Shown here piece after piece: positions 50,206 to 59,756 of a stretch of 64,000 bases of DNA. The DNA is taken from positions 124,001 to 188,000 of the forward strand of contig NZ_RHQN01000002.1 of the NCBI RefSeq assembly GCF_003935425.1, read 5' to 3'. The position numbers and the translations under genes are program-made. Below the pieces are notes generated by a model. It was not told the DNA's origin, searched no databases, and worked only from the letters and a program-made list of their open reading frames with translations. The number at the start of each line of letters is the position of its first letter. The stretch's first letter is position 1. This DNA comes from Pseudomonas sp. v388. GTDB lineage: Bacteria > Pseudomonadota > Gammaproteobacteria > Pseudomonadales > Pseudomonadaceae.

Positions 50206-50631
50206 TCATGTCCATTCACCCTGAAGGGTGGCAAGGACGTTGCGAGCACCGCCAGCATCCCGGTGCTCACCCAGATAAACACCTTGCCAGGTCCCCAGCG
50301 CCAGTCGCCCCGCCGTCACCGGTAAAACCAACTGGCAGCCTAGCAAACTGGCCTTGAAGTGCGCCGGCAGATCATCAGGGCCTTCGTCGTTGTGTTCGTA
50401 GCCGCCCGCACCTTGCGGCACAAGACGGCTGAAGAAACGCTCGAAGTCACGACGTACCGCCGGATCGGCATTCTCGTTGACCGTTAACGAAGCCGAGGTA
50501 TGTTGCAGCCACAAATGCAGCAATCCGACCTGACAACCACGCAGCTGCGGCAAGCCTGCCAGTATCTCGTCGGTCACCAGATGAAACCCGCGAGGCCTGG
50601 CCTTGAGGGTAATCCTGGATTGATGCCACAT
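50206..50631 (-). CDS. YjbQ family protein (UPF0047)
   Basis: The 141-residue YjbQ/UPF0047 protein has [20 protein letters not shown] near residue 45 and the C-terminal block [14 protein letters not shown]. Family members are described as having thiamine phosphate synthase-like activity in vitro; physiological role is not settled. ATG at 50631 is preferred to the upstream ATG because homologues begin MWHQ. It is separate from sutA (98-base gap). Confidence 0.9.
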   Translation of the reverse strand: MWHQSRITLKARPRGFHLVTDEILAGLPQLRGCQVGLLHLWLQHTSASLTVNENADPAVRRDFERFFSRLVPQGAGGYEHNDEGPDDLPAHFKASLLGCQLVLPVTAGRLALGTWQGVYLGEHRDAGGARNVLATLQGEWT

Positions 50632-50681
50632 ACCGTTCTCCGTACGTTCGGCGCGCATTCTAACTCGCCTGTGAAAAAAGC

Positions 50682-50704
50682 AAAGCCCGCAATAATGCGG
50701 CTTT
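50682..50704. terminator. Second hairpin downstream of amtB
   Basis: AAAGCCCGC-aataat-GCGGCTTT forms a stem with one bulged C. On the minus strand it is followed by a T-rich GCTTTTTTC tail. It lies 171 bases after the amtB stop, behind the first terminator at 50829. Confidence 0.5.
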
Positions 50705-50828
50705 CGGACGAGTTGACAACCGAGCTGTCAGCCACGCGAAGAGCGCATTGTCGAACCGCCCGGATCGCTCCCGGCGGCAAGATAAATGACAGCGCAAACT
50801 GGCAGTTGATTCACAAAAGACAGACAAA

Positions 50829-50853
50829 AAAATGCCCGGAAACCGGGCATTTT
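50829..50853 (-). terminator. Intrinsic terminator after amtB
   Basis: AAAATGCCCGG-aaa-CCGGGCATTTT is a perfect 11-bp stem, 22 bases after the amtB stop on the minus strand, followed there by a long T run. It is also T-rich on the plus strand. Confidence 0.9.
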
Positions 50854-50874
50854 TGTTTCCGCAGCAGTGGCCGA

Positions 50875-52212
50875 TTACAAGTTGTAGCCACGCTCGTTGT
50901 GTTGCGCAAGGTCCAGACCGACAGACTCTTCTTCATCGGTGACACGCAGACCCATGACTGCATCCAGCACCTTGAGAATGATGTAGGTCACGATCGCGGT
51001 GTAGACCACGGTGAACGCTACGCCTTTGAACTGAATCCAGACCTGACCGCCGATGTCGGTCACGGTGCCGAAGCCGCCCAGGGCCGGAGCTGCAAACACG
51101 CCGGTCAGGATGGCGCCGACGATACCGCCGACACCGTGCACGCCGAATGCGTCCAGGGAGTCGTCGTAGCCCAGCTTGCGCTTGAGGCTGGTGGCGCAGA
51201 AGAAGCAGATCACGCCCGAAGCCAGACCGATCACCAGTGCGCCCATCGGACCAACGGTACCCGCCGCCGGGGTTACTGCAACCAGGCCTGCAACCACGCC
51301 CGATGCGATACCCAGTGCGCTTGGCTTACCGTGGGTGACCCACTCGGCGAACATCCAGCCCAGTGCAGCGGCGGCGGTTGCGATCTGGGTAACCAGCATC
51401 GCCATGCCGGCCGTGCCGTTGGCAGCTGCAGCGGAACCTGCGTTGAAGCCGAACCAGCCGATCCACAGCATCGCGGCGCCGACCAGGGTGTAACCCAGGT
51501 TGTGCGGAGCCATCGGAGTGGTCGGGAAACCTTTGCGCTTGCCCAGTACCAGGCACGCCACCAGACCGGCCACACCGGCGTTGATGTGCACCACGGTGCC
51601 GCCGGCGAAGTCCAGAACGCCCCAGTCCCACATCAGGCCGCCGACGCCGCCCCAGACCATGTGAGCGATTGGCGCGTAGACCAGCGTGAACCAGATGCCC
51701 ATGAACACCAGCATGGCGGAGAACTTCATGCGTTCTGCGAATGCACCGACGATCAGCGCCGGGGTAATGATGGCGAACGTCATCTGGAAGGTGACGAAGA
51801 CTGCCTCAGGGAACAGTGCCGCAGGGCCTGTGATGCTCGATGGTGTGATGCCCGCGAGGAACGCTTTGCCCATGCCGCCGAAGAAAGAGTTGAAGTTGAC
51901 GACGCCTTCTTCCATGCCCGTCGTGTCGAAGGCGATGCTGTAGCCGTAGACGACCCAGAGGATGCTGATCAGGCCAGTGATGGCGAAGCATTGCATCATC
52001 ACGGAAAGAATGTTTTTCGAACGCACCATGCCGCCGTAGAACAGCGCAAGGCCGGGGATAGTCATGAACAGGACCAGAGCAGTCGCCGTCAGCATCCATG
52101 CAGTGTCGCCGGAGTTGAGGACGGGCTCGGCAACCGGATCAGCCGCCAGGGCCAGACCAGGTAATGCAAGGGACAACAGGGCTCCTAGCCCTGCGAATTG
52201 ACGCAGAGTCAT
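50875..52212 (-). CDS. amtB: Ammonium transporter AmtB
   Basis: AmtB is a trimeric inner-membrane ammonium channel. The 445-residue product has a cleavable signal peptide (about 1-24, LPGLALAADP), eleven hydrophobic helices, and family segments AGGTVVHINAGVAGLVACLVLG and DDSLDAFGVHGVGGIVGAILTG carrying the pore histidines. It follows glnK by 35 bases, the usual glnK-amtB operon, and GlnK closes the channel when nitrogen is sufficient. Confidence 0.97.
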   Translation of the reverse strand: MTLRQFAGLGALLSLALPGLALAADPVAEPVLNSGDTAWMLTATALVLFMTIPGLALFYGGMVRSKNILSVMMQCFAITGLISILWVVYGYSIAFDTTGMEEGVVNFNSFFGGMGKAFLAGITPSSITGPAALFPEAVFVTFQMTFAIITPALIVGAFAERMKFSAMLVFMGIWFTLVYAPIAHMVWGGVGGLMWDWGVLDFAGGTVVHINAGVAGLVACLVLGKRKGFPTTPMAPHNLGYTLVGAAMLWIGWFGFNAGSAAAANGTAGMAMLVTQIATAAAALGWMFAEWVTHGKPSALGIASGVVAGLVAVTPAAGTVGPMGALVIGLASGVICFFCATSLKRKLGYDDSLDAFGVHGVGGIVGAILTGVFAAPALGGFGTVTDIGGQVWIQFKGVAFTVVYTAIVTYIILKVLDAVMGLRVTDEEESVGLDLAQHNERGYNL

Positions 52213-52247
52213 ATTGTTTTCTCCTGGGGCTTTTGGGGTATGGCGGC

Positions 52248-53004
<757 letters not shown>

Positions 53005-53289
53005 ATGCTCGCGCCAAAAGCTTTCCTCGACGCCTTGAGCGGCCACGCTTCCCGCCTGTTCAACGGCGAGACGCCGCTGCCCCGCAACGAATTCGAGAAC
53101 CAATTCAAAGCATTGCTGCACAGCGCCTTCAGCAAGCTCGACATGGTCAGCCGCGAAGAGTTCGACAGCCAGATGGCCGTCCTCGCTCGCACCCGCGCAC
53201 GTCTGGAGGCGCTGGAAGCCAAAGTCGCGCAGATGGAAGAGAAAACCGCCGCTGCTGCCAATGTCGAGCGTCCCGCCGACCCAAGCTGA
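53005..53289 (+). CDS. ubiK: Ubiquinone biosynthesis accessory factor UbiK (YqiC/BMFP)
   Basis: The 94-residue protein is a YqiC/BMFP-family membrane-fusogenic coiled-coil protein; in E. coli UbiK binds UbiJ and supports aerobic ubiquinone synthesis. It starts MLAPKAFLDALSGHASRLF, has LPRNEFENQFKALLHSAFSKLDMVSREEFD, and ends in a coiled coil (ARLEALEAKVAQMEEK). The ATG at 53005 gives the normal length; upstream in-frame codons lie in the promoter region. Confidence 0.92.
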   Translation: MLAPKAFLDALSGHASRLFNGETPLPRNEFENQFKALLHSAFSKLDMVSREEFDSQMAVLARTRARLEALEAKVAQMEEKTAAAANVERPADPS

Positions 53290-53442
53290 ACCGCAAACGC
53301 CCGGCCTGGGGCATGGACGCCCCAGGCGCGCAGACGCGACCCGCTCCAGCATGGTGGCGTTCACACCCTGTATCCATTCCCTTCCTCGTTACGCCCTTGA
53401 ATGTCGCACGATGTCTGCCGTCGCACTTTCAAGGAACGATCT

Positions 53443-54936
53443 ATGTCGCTGGCCATTGTTCACAGCCGCGCCCAAGTGGGCGTGGAAGCCCCCGCCGTCA
53501 CCGTCGAAACCCACCTTGCCAACGGCCTGCCCGCGCTGACGCTGGTGGGCTTGCCTGAAGGCGCGGTCAAGGAAAGCAAGGACCGGGTGCGCAGCGCCAT
53601 CCTCAATTCAGGGCTGAGTTTTCCTGCGCGCCGCATCACGCTCAACCTCGCCCCCGCCGATCTGCCCAAGGACGGCGGCCGCTTTGACCTGGCGATTGCG
53701 TTGGGGCTGCTGGGCGCCAGCGGGCAGGTGCCGTTGGTTGCATTGCAGGATATCGAGTGTCTGGGCGAGCTGGCGTTGTCCGGCGCGATTCGTCCGGTCC
53801 AGGGCGTGTTACCCGCGGCGCTGGCGGCGCGCGCAGCCGAACGCACCCTGGTAGTCCCGGCCGCCAACGCGGAGGAGGCCTGCCTGGCCTCGGGGCTTCG
53901 GGTGATTGCGGTGAATCATCTGCTGGAGCTGGTTGCCCATTTCAACGGGCAGACGCCGATCACGCCTTACCAGGCCAGTGGCTTGCTGGCGCAGTCCCGC
54001 CCCTATCCGGACCTCAACGAAGTCCAGGGCCAGACCGCCGCGAAGCGAGCCTTGGTGGTCGCGGCTGCCGGCGCGCATAACCTGTTGTTCAGCGGTCCGC
54101 CCGGCACTGGCAAGACGTTGCTGGCCAGTCGACTGCCGGGGCTGCTGCCGCCGCTGGACGAGTTCGAAGCGCTGGAAGTGGCCGCGATCCAGTCAGTGGC
54201 CAGCCAGACACCGCTCGACTGCTGGCCGCAGCGCCCGTTTCGCCAGCCGCACCATTCGGCGTCCGGTCCGGCACTGGTAGGTGGCGGCAGTCGCCCGCAA
54301 CCGGGCGAAATCACCCTGGCGCATCATGGCGTGCTGTTTCTGGACGAGCTGCCCGAGTTTGATCGCAGGGTGCTGGAGGTGCTGCGTGAGCCACTGGAGT
54401 CAGGACACATCGTGATCGCCCGAGCCCGCGACAGGGTTCGGTTTCCGGCGCGCTTTCAGCTGGTCGCCGCCATGAATCCCTGCCCATGCGGCTACCTCGG
54501 CGAGCCGACCGGCCGATGCCGGTGCTCGACCGAGCAGATCGAGCGCTATCGCAACAAATTGTCCGGCCCTCTGCTGGACCGCATCGACCTGCACCTGACC
54601 GTGGCCCGTGAAGCCACTGCGCTGCATCACATTCCCCAGGCTGGCGAGGACAGCGCAAATGCCGCGGCACGGGTTGCCCGCGCCCGCGACCGCCAGCAAC
54701 GCCGACAGGGTTGCGCCAATGCGTTTCTGGACCTGCCGGGCTTGCGTGAGCATTGCGCGCTGTCCCGTGAAGACGAGATCTGGCTGGAAACCGCCTGCGA
54801 GCGCTTGACCTTGTCGCTGAGGGCCGCGCACCGGCTGCTGAAAGTGGCCCGCACCCTCGCGGATCTGGAGCAGGTCAACGCAATCGGCCGTGAGCATCTG
54901 GCTGAGGCGTTGCAGTATCGGCCGTCTAGCCAGTGA
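53443..54936 (+). CDS. comM: Competence-related AAA+ helicase ComM (YifB)
   Basis: ComM is a hexameric helicase that helps branch migration during natural transformation. The 497-residue product has an N-terminal Lon-like domain (ARRITLNLAPADLPKDGGRFDLAIALG), Walker A FSGPPGTGKTLLASRLPG near residue 225, the cysteine cluster NPCPCGYLGEPTGRCRCS, and a C-terminal lid. ATG at 53443 follows AAGGA. Together with dprA, this window holds two transformation genes, though both are also conserved in non-competent species. Confidence 0.95.
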   Translation: MSLAIVHSRAQVGVEAPAVTVETHLANGLPALTLVGLPEGAVKESKDRVRSAILNSGLSFPARRITLNLAPADLPKDGGRFDLAIALGLLGASGQVPLVALQDIECLGELALSGAIRPVQGVLPAALAARAAERTLVVPAANAEEACLASGLRVIAVNHLLELVAHFNGQTPITPYQASGLLAQSRPYPDLNEVQGQTAAKRALVVAAAGAHNLLFSGPPGTGKTLLASRLPGLLPPLDEFEALEVAAIQSVASQTPLDCWPQRPFRQPHHSASGPALVGGGSRPQPGEITLAHHGVLFLDELPEFDRRVLEVLREPLESGHIVIARARDRVRFPARFQLVAAMNPCPCGYLGEPTGRCRCSTEQIERYRNKLSGPLLDRIDLHLTVAREATALHHIPQAGEDSANAAARVARARDRQQRRQGCANAFLDLPGLREHCALSREDEIWLETACERLTLSLRAAHRLLKVARTLADLEQVNAIGREHLAEALQYRPSSQ

Positions 54937-55041
54937 GGGGGAGTGACTGAGAACCATGCGCCGGCTTCAAGAGCGCTCCGGGCAAGTAGGAGCGCCCGCG
55001 ACTGCGTGGGAGCGGCAGGCGCGGATATGCACTGGTCTGTT

Positions 55042-55073
55042 GGTCAGCAAGGCGGCGATCCGCCTTGCTGACC
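55042..55073. terminator. Perfect 14-bp hairpin between comM and the chemoreceptor gene
   Basis: GGTCAGCAAGGCGG-cgat-CCGCCTTGCTGACC is an uninterrupted 14-bp stem with a 4-base loop in the 169-base convergent gap. It has no T run on either strand, so it may be a bidirectional block, or a mobile-element or protein-binding palindrome. Confidence 0.6.
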
Positions 55074-55105
55074 ACGGGGACGTTTCAAACGATAAAGCTG
55101 ATCAC

Positions 55106-57082
55106 TCAGCGAAACCGATCCACCTGGTTACGCAGCTCACCGGCCAGCGAGTTCAGTTCTTCGGCGGTAATGGCCAGGTTGGACACCACTTCACGCTGTT
55201 CGCTGTTGGCCATGGCGATGCTCTGCAAGTTGCTGCTGAGCATGGTCGCCGTGTCGCTTTGTTCCTGGGTCGCGGTGGTGATCGCGGCAAATTGCAGGCC
55301 GGCCGAGCGGCTTTGCTCGTCGATCTGAGCCAGCGCAGCAGCCACTTTGGCATTGCGCGACAAGCCTTCCTGCATCAGCAGGTTGCCCTGCTGCATGGTG
55401 CTGATTGCGTTGCCGGTTTCCTGCTGGATGCTGGCGATCATGCCGGAAATTTCGTCGGTGGCCTGACGAGTCCGCGACGCCAGGCTGCGCACCTCGTCAG
55501 CCACCACGGCGAAGCCACGACCTTGCTCACCGGCACGGGCGGCTTCGATGGCGGCGTTCAGCGCCAGCAGGTTGGTCTGGTCGGCAATCGAAGTGATCAC
55601 GCCGACAATACTGCCGATTTCCTGGGAACGCTGGCCCAACGTGTCGATAACAGTCGCTGTGCTGTTGAGCGAGGTCGCAATCTGTTGCAGTGAGGAGGAA
55701 GCTTCTTCCATCGACGTGCGACCGATGCGGGTCTGCTGGGCATTTTCCTGTGCCAGACGTTCGGTGTTACCCATGTTGTCGGCAATGTTCATGGAGGTGG
55801 AGCTGAACTCCTCGACGGCACCCGCCATGCTGGTGATCTCGCCAGACTGCTGTTCCATCCCTTCGTAGGCCCCGCCGGACATGCCCGACAGCGCATGGGC
55901 ACGGGTGCTGACTTCCTGGGCGGCCGTGCGGATGTGGGAAACCATCGATGACAGCGCTTCACCCATCTTGTTGAAGCTGCCGGCCAGCTGACCGATTTCG
56001 TCCTGGCTGGTGACTTTCGAGCGCACGCTCAGGTTGCCGGCGCCCAGCGCATCGGCTTGCTGTACCAGTTCGGACAATGGACGCAGTTTGCTACGCAGCA
56101 GCCAGATGGCGCTGCCCACGGCGATCAGCATCGCCAGCAGGCTGCCGATTGCCAGTTGAGTACCGACATTCCAGGTCACTGCACTGATTTCTTCGCGAGG
56201 CATGCTCGACAACACGGTCCACGGACCACCGCTGAAGGTTTGACCGACGCTGTAGAACTCCTTGCCGCCCTCGGTCCAGAACTGGCCCTTGCCTGTCTGT
56301 TTAACCACGGGAGCGACCGCTTTGGCGGCATCTTCAAGGGATTTCACGCCTGCCGGTGGCACCAGCCACACCCCTTTGTCGTCCAGCAGTGCCAGCGAGC
56401 CGGTCTGGCCGATGCGGAATTTTTTCAGGTTCTCGAACTGAGTGTTCTGGGCGTCGGTGTAATCGAACCCCACGAACAGCGCGGCAATGATGTTGCCGCT
56501 GGAATCACGTACCGGCGAGTACTGAGTCATGGCGTTGCGTTCGAACAGAATGGTCTTGCCGACGTACTCTTGACCCGCCATGAGACGGCTGTATGCCGGG
56601 CTCTGGCGGTCCAGCAAGGTGCCGATGGCACGGCTGCCGTCCTGTTTGGTCACGGAGGTGCTGATGCGGACGAAGTCGTCGCCGCGACGCACGAATACAG
56701 TGGCTGTGCCCGCTGTCAGCCGGCGAAACTCATCCACTTCGGTGAAGTCGTTATTAAGCGCATGGTCGCCCAGGAACAGACCTGGCGTCTGCGTGCCGCC
56801 CACGTTAAAGCTCTTGTCGTTCTGCAAGGTCAGGCCACCGGCGAAACGCTTTTCGAACAGACCGCTCAGACGCTGCGTGCTGTCGCGCAGGGTGCTGTGG
56901 AACGTATTGAGCTGGTCGGCGAGCAAGCGCGCCTCGCTGCTCATGTGTTCTTCACGGATGACCAGGTTCGATGAATCCAGGGATCTAAGGGCAAACAACG
57001 TGCTGCCACTGATGACCACTGCCAAAATCACAGCCAAAGCAATACCGAGTTGCGTTGCAATTCGGGCACGGGGCTTGGACAT
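55106..57082 (-). CDS. Methyl-accepting chemotaxis protein, Cache sensor
   Basis: The 658-residue chemoreceptor has an N-terminal transmembrane helix (about 8-32), a large periplasmic Cache-type ligand domain (about 35-300, [32 protein letters not shown]), a second helix (about 310-335), HAMP, and a signalling domain with [31 protein letters not shown]. The ligand is unknown. The ATG at 57082 precedes the first helix. It is convergent with comM. A LysR gene lies upstream on the same strand. Confidence 0.93.
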   Translation of the reverse strand: MSKPRARIATQLGIALAVILAVVISGSTLFALRSLDSSNLVIREEHMSSEARLLADQLNTFHSTLRDSTQRLSGLFEKRFAGGLTLQNDKSFNVGGTQTPGLFLGDHALNNDFTEVDEFRRLTAGTATVFVRRGDDFVRISTSVTKQDGSRAIGTLLDRQSPAYSRLMAGQEYVGKTILFERNAMTQYSPVRDSSGNIIAALFVGFDYTDAQNTQFENLKKFRIGQTGSLALLDDKGVWLVPPAGVKSLEDAAKAVAPVVKQTGKGQFWTEGGKEFYSVGQTFSGGPWTVLSSMPREEISAVTWNVGTQLAIGSLLAMLIAVGSAIWLLRSKLRPLSELVQQADALGAGNLSVRSKVTSQDEIGQLAGSFNKMGEALSSMVSHIRTAAQEVSTRAHALSGMSGGAYEGMEQQSGEITSMAGAVEEFSSTSMNIADNMGNTERLAQENAQQTRIGRTSMEEASSSLQQIATSLNSTATVIDTLGQRSQEIGSIVGVITSIADQTNLLALNAAIEAARAGEQGRGFAVVADEVRSLASRTRQATDEISGMIASIQQETGNAISTMQQGNLLMQEGLSRNAKVAAALAQIDEQSRSAGLQFAAITTATQEQSDTATMLSSNLQSIAMANSEQREVVSNLAITAEELNSLAGELRNQVDRFR

Positions 57083-57276
57083 AACGACTCCGAGCAAGAT
57101 GGTTGGATTCACCAGGACCCTGGCGACCATCCAGCAAAAGTTTATTTTAGTTGAGGGGTGTACCGTTTTGAACGAACAGCACTTTGACTCATCATCGGCA
57201 CGTGCTGCCGATACTTGAGTTCAGGGCGCGGACATTATCAAAGGATCGCGACAAAGTGCAGTCATATGGCCACTAT

Positions 57277-58197
57277 TTACTGTAACAAATCCACGTCCGG
57301 CAGTTCCATCGCCTTCACTTCACCTTGCAGAAAATCACTGAGCCTGCGCAGACGCTCTGCGCCAGGTCGGGTCTTGGGCCAGACCAGATAATAGTTTTCG
57401 CCACTGAATACCGCCGTGCGCCATGGCAGACTCAGCCGCTCTTGCGCCACGTCCTCGGCGACCATCAGCAAATCGCCCATGGACACGCCATACCCACGGG
57501 CCGCAGCGATCATGCCCAGTTCGAGTGTGTCGAATACCTGACCGCCCTTGAGCGATACCTGGCCTGCCATGCCCATGCGGTTCAGCCACCTGCGCCAGTC
57601 ACGCCGGTCCGGCGTCGGGTGCAGCAGTTCGGCCGCTGCCAGGCGCTCCACGGTCCAGGGCGACTCTTTGAGCAAGGTCGGCGCGCCCACTGGAATCAGC
57701 CACTCGGGGAACAGCAAGGTGGCTTCCCAGTCCGGAGGAAAGTGCCCGCGACTGAGCAGAATGGCGCAGTCGAACGGCTCCTGGGCGAAGTCCACCGCGT
57801 CGATGTCCATCCAGGCGCTGGTGAGCTGCACTTCGTTTCCGGCCTGAAGATGACGAAAACGGCTCAGTCTTGCCAGCAGCCAGCGCATGGTCAGCGTCGA
57901 AGGCGCTTTCATGCGCAGAATGCCTTCGTCTGCCAGCACGGTGGTGCAAGCGCGTTCAAGGGCCAGGAAGCCGTCGCGGACGCCCGGCAGTAGTGCGCGT
58001 GCGGTTTCGGTCAGTTGCAGATTACGGCCGTTGCGTTGGAACAGCCGACAGCCGAAATGATCTTCCAGGGTGCGGATATGCCGGCTCACCGCACTCTGGG
58101 TGATGGACAGTTCATGCGCCGCGCGAGTGAAAGATGTGTGCCGGGCGGCGGCTTCAAAAGCGCGCAGTGCGTATAAAGGAGGAAGATTGCGAGGCAT
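57277..58197 (-). CDS. LysR-family regulator, GcvA type
   Basis: This 306-residue LysR regulator has the N-terminal HTH (LPPLYALRAFEAAARHTSFTRAA, SITQSAVSRHIRTLEDHFG) and a GcvA-type effector domain. The ATG at 58197 was chosen because AGGA lies 8 bases upstream; an ATG nine bases earlier has no ribosome site at the right distance. It is divergent from the MATE pump gene, 156 bases away. In P. aeruginosa the LysR-MATE-GGDEF/EAL-rep order is the same (recalled). Target unknown. Confidence 0.9.
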   Translation of the reverse strand: MPRNLPPLYALRAFEAAARHTSFTRAAHELSITQSAVSRHIRTLEDHFGCRLFQRNGRNLQLTETARALLPGVRDGFLALERACTTVLADEGILRMKAPSTLTMRWLLARLSRFRHLQAGNEVQLTSAWMDIDAVDFAQEPFDCAILLSRGHFPPDWEATLLFPEWLIPVGAPTLLKESPWTVERLAAAELLHPTPDRRDWRRWLNRMGMAGQVSLKGGQVFDTLELGMIAAARGYGVSMGDLLMVAEDVAQERLSLPWRTAVFSGENYYLVWPKTRPGAERLRRLSDFLQGEVKAMELPDVDLLQ

Positions 58198-58353
58198 TCC
58201 AGACATCCTGTCGAGACGAGCCACTACTTTACGATAAATGCCTCTACATGAGTATTTGTCATGCTGATGATCGCATTTATCGCTTTGTGAAAGTTCATGT
58301 AAGTCCCCAGAATACCCGGCTCATCAGTCATTCATGTAGTTGAGCACCCCGCC

Positions 58354-59736
58354 ATGCAGCAGCCCGCCTTCAAAGAACTCTGGATCATCCTGCGTCTGGC
58401 CGGGCCGCTTATCGCATCGCAAATGGCCCACATGCTGATGGTTTTCACCGACACGGTGATGATGGGCAAGATAGGCCCTGAAGCGCTGGCCGGGGGCGGA
58501 TTGGGCGCCGCCACCTACAGTTTCATCTCGTTTTTCTGTGTCGGCGTCATGGCGGCCGTCGGTACGCTGGTCTCGATTCGACACGGCGCCGGCGACGCCG
58601 AAGGAGCGACGCGCCTGACGCAGGCCGGCTTGTGGCTGGCTTGGGGCATGGCGCTGGTCGCGATGCTACTGCTGTGGAACCTGGAGCCGTTGCTGCTCAG
58701 GTTCGGTCAGGACGAGGCCAACGTCCATATGGCTGCTCAATTTCTGATCACCCTGCCCTTGGCGCTGCCGGGCCTGCTGAGTTTCATGGCATTGCGCGGA
58801 TTCACCAGCGCCCTGGGCCGTGCCGGTCCGGTGATGACCATCAGCCTGATCGGCGCGGTCGCCAACTACGGGCTCAACTATGCACTTATCCACAACTGGT
58901 CCGGCCTGCCCAACCTCGGCCTGATGGGCATCGGGCTGGTCACCGCCGTGGTGACCAACTGCATGGCGCTCGCGCTGGCCCTGCATATCCGGCGTCATGC
59001 GGCGTATGCGGCCTATCCGATCCACAAGGGGCTGAGCAAACTGCCGCGCAGTCACCTGGCCGAGCTGTGGCGACTGGGCTTGCCGATTGGCGGCACTTAC
59101 GCGGTGGAAGTCGGGCTGTTCACGTTCGCTGCGTTCTGTATGGGTGCCATGGGCAGCACGCAGATGGCAGCACACCAGATTGCCATCCAGTCAGTGTCGA
59201 TGGCGTTCATGATTCCAGTGGGGATTTCCTACGCGGTGACCATGCGTATCGGCCAGCATTACGGAGCGGGGAACGCACAGATGGTGCGCACCGCCGGGCG
59301 GGTGGGGATTGGCTTTGGCGGCGCGGTGATGCTGTCGTTCGGCCTGTTGTTCTGGCTGGCTCCTTACCAGATCATCGGCCTGTTCCTGGATGTGCAGGAC
59401 CCTGAGTTCGCCGAGATCGTGATTCTGGCGGTGAAACTGCTGGCGGTGGCCGCCTGGTTCGAGTTGTTCGATGGCATGCAGACCATTGCCATGGGCGCGA
59501 TTCGTGGCTTGAAGGATGCCAGGACAACGTTTCTCATCGGCCTTGGCTGCTACTGGCTGATCTCTGCGCCGGCTGCCTGGCTGTTGGGATTTTCCGCGCA
59601 AATGGGGGCTCCGGGCGTCTGGTGGGGCCTGGCGCTTGGCCTGTTCTGCGCGGCAGTTGCCCTGACCTGGGCGTTCGAATACAAGGCTGCTCGCCTGCTG
59701 AACAAGAGGTCGGTCAGGGATGCGCTGCTGGACTGA
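58354..59736 (+). CDS. MATE-family multidrug efflux pump (NorM/PmpM type)
   Basis: This 460-residue inner-membrane pump exchanges cations for drugs such as fluoroquinolones or dyes. It has twelve hydrophobic segments in two halves and typical MATE segments: LRLAGPLIASQMAHMLMVFTDTVMMG at the N terminus and GGTYAVEVGLFTFAAFCMG near residue 245. An exact DnaA box lies inside (58886-58894). It is convergent with the GGDEF-EAL gene. Confidence 0.93.
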   Translation: MQQPAFKELWIILRLAGPLIASQMAHMLMVFTDTVMMGKIGPEALAGGGLGAATYSFISFFCVGVMAAVGTLVSIRHGAGDAEGATRLTQAGLWLAWGMALVAMLLLWNLEPLLLRFGQDEANVHMAAQFLITLPLALPGLLSFMALRGFTSALGRAGPVMTISLIGAVANYGLNYALIHNWSGLPNLGLMGIGLVTAVVTNCMALALALHIRRHAAYAAYPIHKGLSKLPRSHLAELWRLGLPIGGTYAVEVGLFTFAAFCMGAMGSTQMAAHQIAIQSVSMAFMIPVGISYAVTMRIGQHYGAGNAQMVRTAGRVGIGFGGAVMLSFGLLFWLAPYQIIGLFLDVQDPEFAEIVILAVKLLAVAAWFELFDGMQTIAMGAIRGLKDARTTFLIGLGCYWLISAPAAWLLGFSAQMGAPGVWWGLALGLFCAAVALTWAFEYKAARLLNKRSVRDALLD

Positions 59737-59756
59737 CCAGCCGCGCATCCCTGCGG

